DNA from: Burkholderiaceae bacterium
Lineage (GTDB): Bacteria > Pseudomonadota > Gammaproteobacteria > Burkholderiales > Burkholderiaceae
Direction: 5' to 3'
Length of the DNA: 8,855 nucleotides
Assembly: GCA_947373615.1 (NCBI GenBank)
Contig: CANBYN010000068.1
Coordinates: forward strand, 1 to 8,855
Positions 7,465 through 8,855 of the stretch are shown piece after piece. Position 1 is the first letter of the stretch, and every line of letters starts with the position of its first letter. Position numbers and translations under genes: made by a program. The notes beneath the pieces were generated by a model. The model saw only the letters and a list, made by a program, of their open reading frames with translations. It was not told the origin of the DNA and searched no databases.

Positions 7465-8112
7465 ATGTCATTGAAAAAAGCACTACTTTTAAAAGTCTTA
7501 GGATTGGCCTTGAGTACGCTCATGTCTGTATCTGCATATGCTGCAGATACAGCGGCGGATGCATCTGCCGATGCTATCGTACCTAAGGAAAGTATGTTCC
7601 AAGCAGGGCGCTCTTATATTGCCCGTGTTTCGGATCGCTTGGCCGATACCGTTACTGGAAAATCAGAAGAGCTAATTAACCGAGCGATGGAAGTAATTGG
7701 AGTGCGTTATCGCTGGGATTCTGAATTGCCCCAATCTGGTTTGGATGGTAGTAGCTTTGTTGGCTATGTTTTTAAAGACAAGCTCGGATTTTTGTTGCCA
7801 CGTAAATCTACTCAGATGAGTCGAGTTGGTAAACCTATCAACCGTGAAGAACTACAACCAGGTGACCTTGTATTTTTTAATACGATGCGTTTAACTTTTT
7901 CGCACGTCGGAATTTATGTTGGTGATAATAAATTCATTCACTCGCCCTCTAAAGGTACGAATGTTCGTGTAGATGATCTTGGCAGTCTTTATTGGGACAA
8001 GCGTTTTGATGGGGCACGTCGATTAGATGGAAGCGACAATCTCAATGATACTGAGCGTCAAGAATTGCTAAATGAAGTAAAAAGTTTGAAGCGTAGATCT
8101 CCAAGCTTTTAA
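7465..8112 (+). CDS. Secreted NlpC/P60-fold protein lacking the catalytic cysteine
   Basis: A 215-residue exported protein. The signal peptide runs MSLKK, then a hydrophobic core at about 6-20, with cleavage likely after AYA (residue 26). An NlpC/P60 (C40) domain spans about 68-188. Active members are cysteine peptidases that cut peptidoglycan stem peptides. Fold markers are intact: the YRW strand start, PGDLVFF (132-138), SHVGIYVGDNKFIH (146-159) with His147 and His159, and LPR near 111-113. The nucleophile motif, normally DCSGF, reads Asp94-Gly95-Ser96-Ser97-Phe98. Gly95 is GGT at 7747-7749, one base from a Cys codon (TGT). The usual RWGG reads RWDS (83-86). The whole protein has no cysteine. 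The reading frame is full length and undamaged, so this looks like a maintained pseudoenzyme rather than a broken gene. A charged C-terminal tail (about 190-215) follows the domain. It lies downstream of yejF in the same direction, probably with its own promoter, and converges on the patatin gene. Confidence 0.88.
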   Translation: MSLKKALLLKVLGLALSTLMSVSAYAADTAADASADAIVPKESMFQAGRSYIARVSDRLADTVTGKSEELINRAMEVIGVRYRWDSELPQSGLDGSSFVGYVFKDKLGFLLPRKSTQMSRVGKPINREELQPGDLVFFNTMRLTFSHVGIYVGDNKFIHSPSKGTNVRVDDLGSLYWDKRFDGARRLDGSDNLNDTERQELLNEVKSLKRRSPSF

Positions 8113-8120
8113 TCGGTAGC

Positions 8121-8138
8121 GCTCTAGCTCCCTAGAGC
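8121..8138. terminator. Hairpin between convergent genes, probable terminator structure
   Basis: GCTCTAG (8121-8127) and CTAGAGC (8132-8138) form a perfect 7-base-pair stem with a CTCC loop, placed between the stop of the NlpC/P60 gene and the stop of the patatin gene. It could serve both strands. Neither side has an attached U-run: the nearest plus-strand T-tract, at 8159-8163, is about 20 bases away. Intrinsic termination strength is therefore doubtful. Confidence 0.45.
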
Positions 8139-8147
8139 TGAATTCTC

Positions 8148-8855
8148 TCAGACTCTCAGTTTTTCTTTAATTAATGCCATTTGTTCTTGGGCTGCTACTT
8201 CGCCAGAAAGAATGGCTGCATTCCTAGACTTGAAATCACCGCTACTCATTTGTTTTAGCTGAGGTTGAATCACAATATCTGCGCTTTTGAGTTCATGTTG
8301 ATTGATACTGCGTTGCATGATAGAAATTGTTTGCTGCAGTATTCCAAAGGTGCCGCTGGCATCTTGATGAACGGGTTCAGAAGAAATATTCACGGCGATC
8401 ACTAGGGTTGCCCCCATCTGTCTTGCATAGCTCACTGGTACTGGCGCCACCAATCCACCATCAACATATTCTTTGCCATTGATAACTGCCGGCTGAAATA
8501 CGCCGGGCACACTACAGGATGCACGTACTGCTAAACCTGTGTTTCCTGTCCTAAACATGACTCCTTTGCCGGATTGCAATTCAGTGGCAACGATTCCCAA
8601 GGGTATGCGCATTTGCTCAATCGCTTTGTTCTGAACTTCTCGATTCACCATGTTCTGTAATGCATCCCCCTTAATGAGGCCGCCAAAACGTCCTGCGAAC
8701 GGTAGGCCCCAGTCAGCAATCGTTGCTTCATCCAAGTTTAGAGCTAGGCGATTGATCTCATTGCCAGTGGCGCCTGAGGCTAGAAGGGCGGCGATCACGC
8801 TACCTGCGCTACTTCCCACGACGATATCGGGTCTAATTCCTTGGGCTTCTAGCGC
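8148..8855 (-). CDS. Patatin-like phospholipase (5' end outside window)
   Basis: The minus-strand frame is open from the right edge to the TGA at 8150-8148, giving 235 visible residues; the N-terminus, including the glycine-rich oxyanion-hole motif, lies outside. Patatin-family enzymes are serine acyl hydrolases with a Ser-Asp dyad. Visible here are the nucleophile elbow VVGSSAGS at residues 12-19 (Ser16 as nucleophile) and the DGG motif in YVDGGLVAPVPV, with Asp132 as the partner. Both are intact, so an active lipid acyl hydrolase of the bacterial RssA/YjjU-like kind is expected. The SCSVPGVFQPAVINGKEYVDGG region is typical of that group. The GTG at 8819-8817 is Val13 directly before the GSSAG motif, so it is not the start. 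The substrate and cell location cannot be judged without the N-terminus. The gene converges with the NlpC/P60 gene, about 35 bases between stops. Confidence 0.9.
   Translation of the reverse strand, partial: ALEAQGIRPDIVVGSSAGSVIAALLASGATGNEINRLALNLDEATIADWGLPFAGRFGGLIKGDALQNMVNREVQNKAIEQMRIPLGIVATELQSGKGVMFRTGNTGLAVRASCSVPGVFQPAVINGKEYVDGGLVAPVPVSYARQMGATLVIAVNISSEPVHQDASGTFGILQQTISIMQRSINQHELKSADIVIQPQLKQMSSGDFKSRNAAILSGEVAAQEQMALIKEKLRV

Noticed and set aside
7465..8112. NlpC/P60 gene as a decayed pseudogene
   Set aside because: The frame is full length, the signal peptide, histidines and structural motifs are kept, and codon use resembles its neighbours, so a maintained pseudoenzyme fits better than decay. 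Relatives would settle this.
8817..8819. GTG at 8819 as the start of the patatin gene
   Set aside because: The frame stays open to the window edge and this codon is the valine directly before the GSSAG nucleophile elbow, so the gene starts outside the window.
1..8855. Mobile element, CRISPR array, tRNA or rRNA
   Set aside because: I saw no transposase or integrase motif, no regularly spaced repeats, and no tRNA- or rRNA-like sequence; nearly all bases are taken by typical chromosomal genes.

Overview
The window looks like core chromosome of a betaproteobacterium, most likely from the Burkholderiaceae and quite possibly Polynucleobacter. This rests on moderate GC (mid-forties by eye), small intergenic gaps, and the gene order fabI / peptide ABC transporter / NlpC-P60 protein / patatin, which I associate with that group. 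The taxonomic call is inference. I see no insertion sequence, integrase, tRNA, rRNA or CRISPR array, and no sign of recent transfer.

Layout. On the minus strand at the left lies a chromate-transporter-type gene (chrA, 868 to 1 and beyond, C-terminal end outside the window). It sits one base downstream of fabI (1652 to 870), so the two probably form a fabI-chrA transcription unit. A 50-base divergent gap separates fabI from a four-gene plus-strand operon, yejA-yejB-yejE-yejF (1703-7327), encoding a complete peptide importer: periplasmic binding protein, two permeases and a double-ATPase protein. All three internal junctions overlap (TAATG, ATGA, GTGA), which suggests tight translational coupling. 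A 137-base AT-rich gap follows. Next is a secreted NlpC/P60-fold protein (7465-8112) whose catalytic cysteine position is occupied by glycine. After a short hairpin between convergent genes comes a minus-strand patatin-like phospholipase gene (8855 to 8148) whose N-terminal end lies outside the window.

How the genes may work together. FabI completes each fatty-acid elongation cycle. YejABEF takes up oligopeptides, and Yej-type transporters have been linked to microcin C uptake and, in some bacteria, to recovery of cell-wall peptides. Because NlpC/P60 domains normally act on peptidoglycan stem peptides, a cysteine-less member directly behind a Yej operon is the most interesting point here. It may be a periplasmic wall-binding or regulatory pseudoenzyme rather than a hydrolase.

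The other items worth a look are regulatory: two genes for exported proteins (yejA and the NlpC/P60 gene) lack a Shine-Dalgarno sequence and have sigma70-like promoters placed so that their mRNAs could be leaderless. I do not see a wholly new multi-gene system; apart from the degenerate NlpC/P60 protein the window is conventional.
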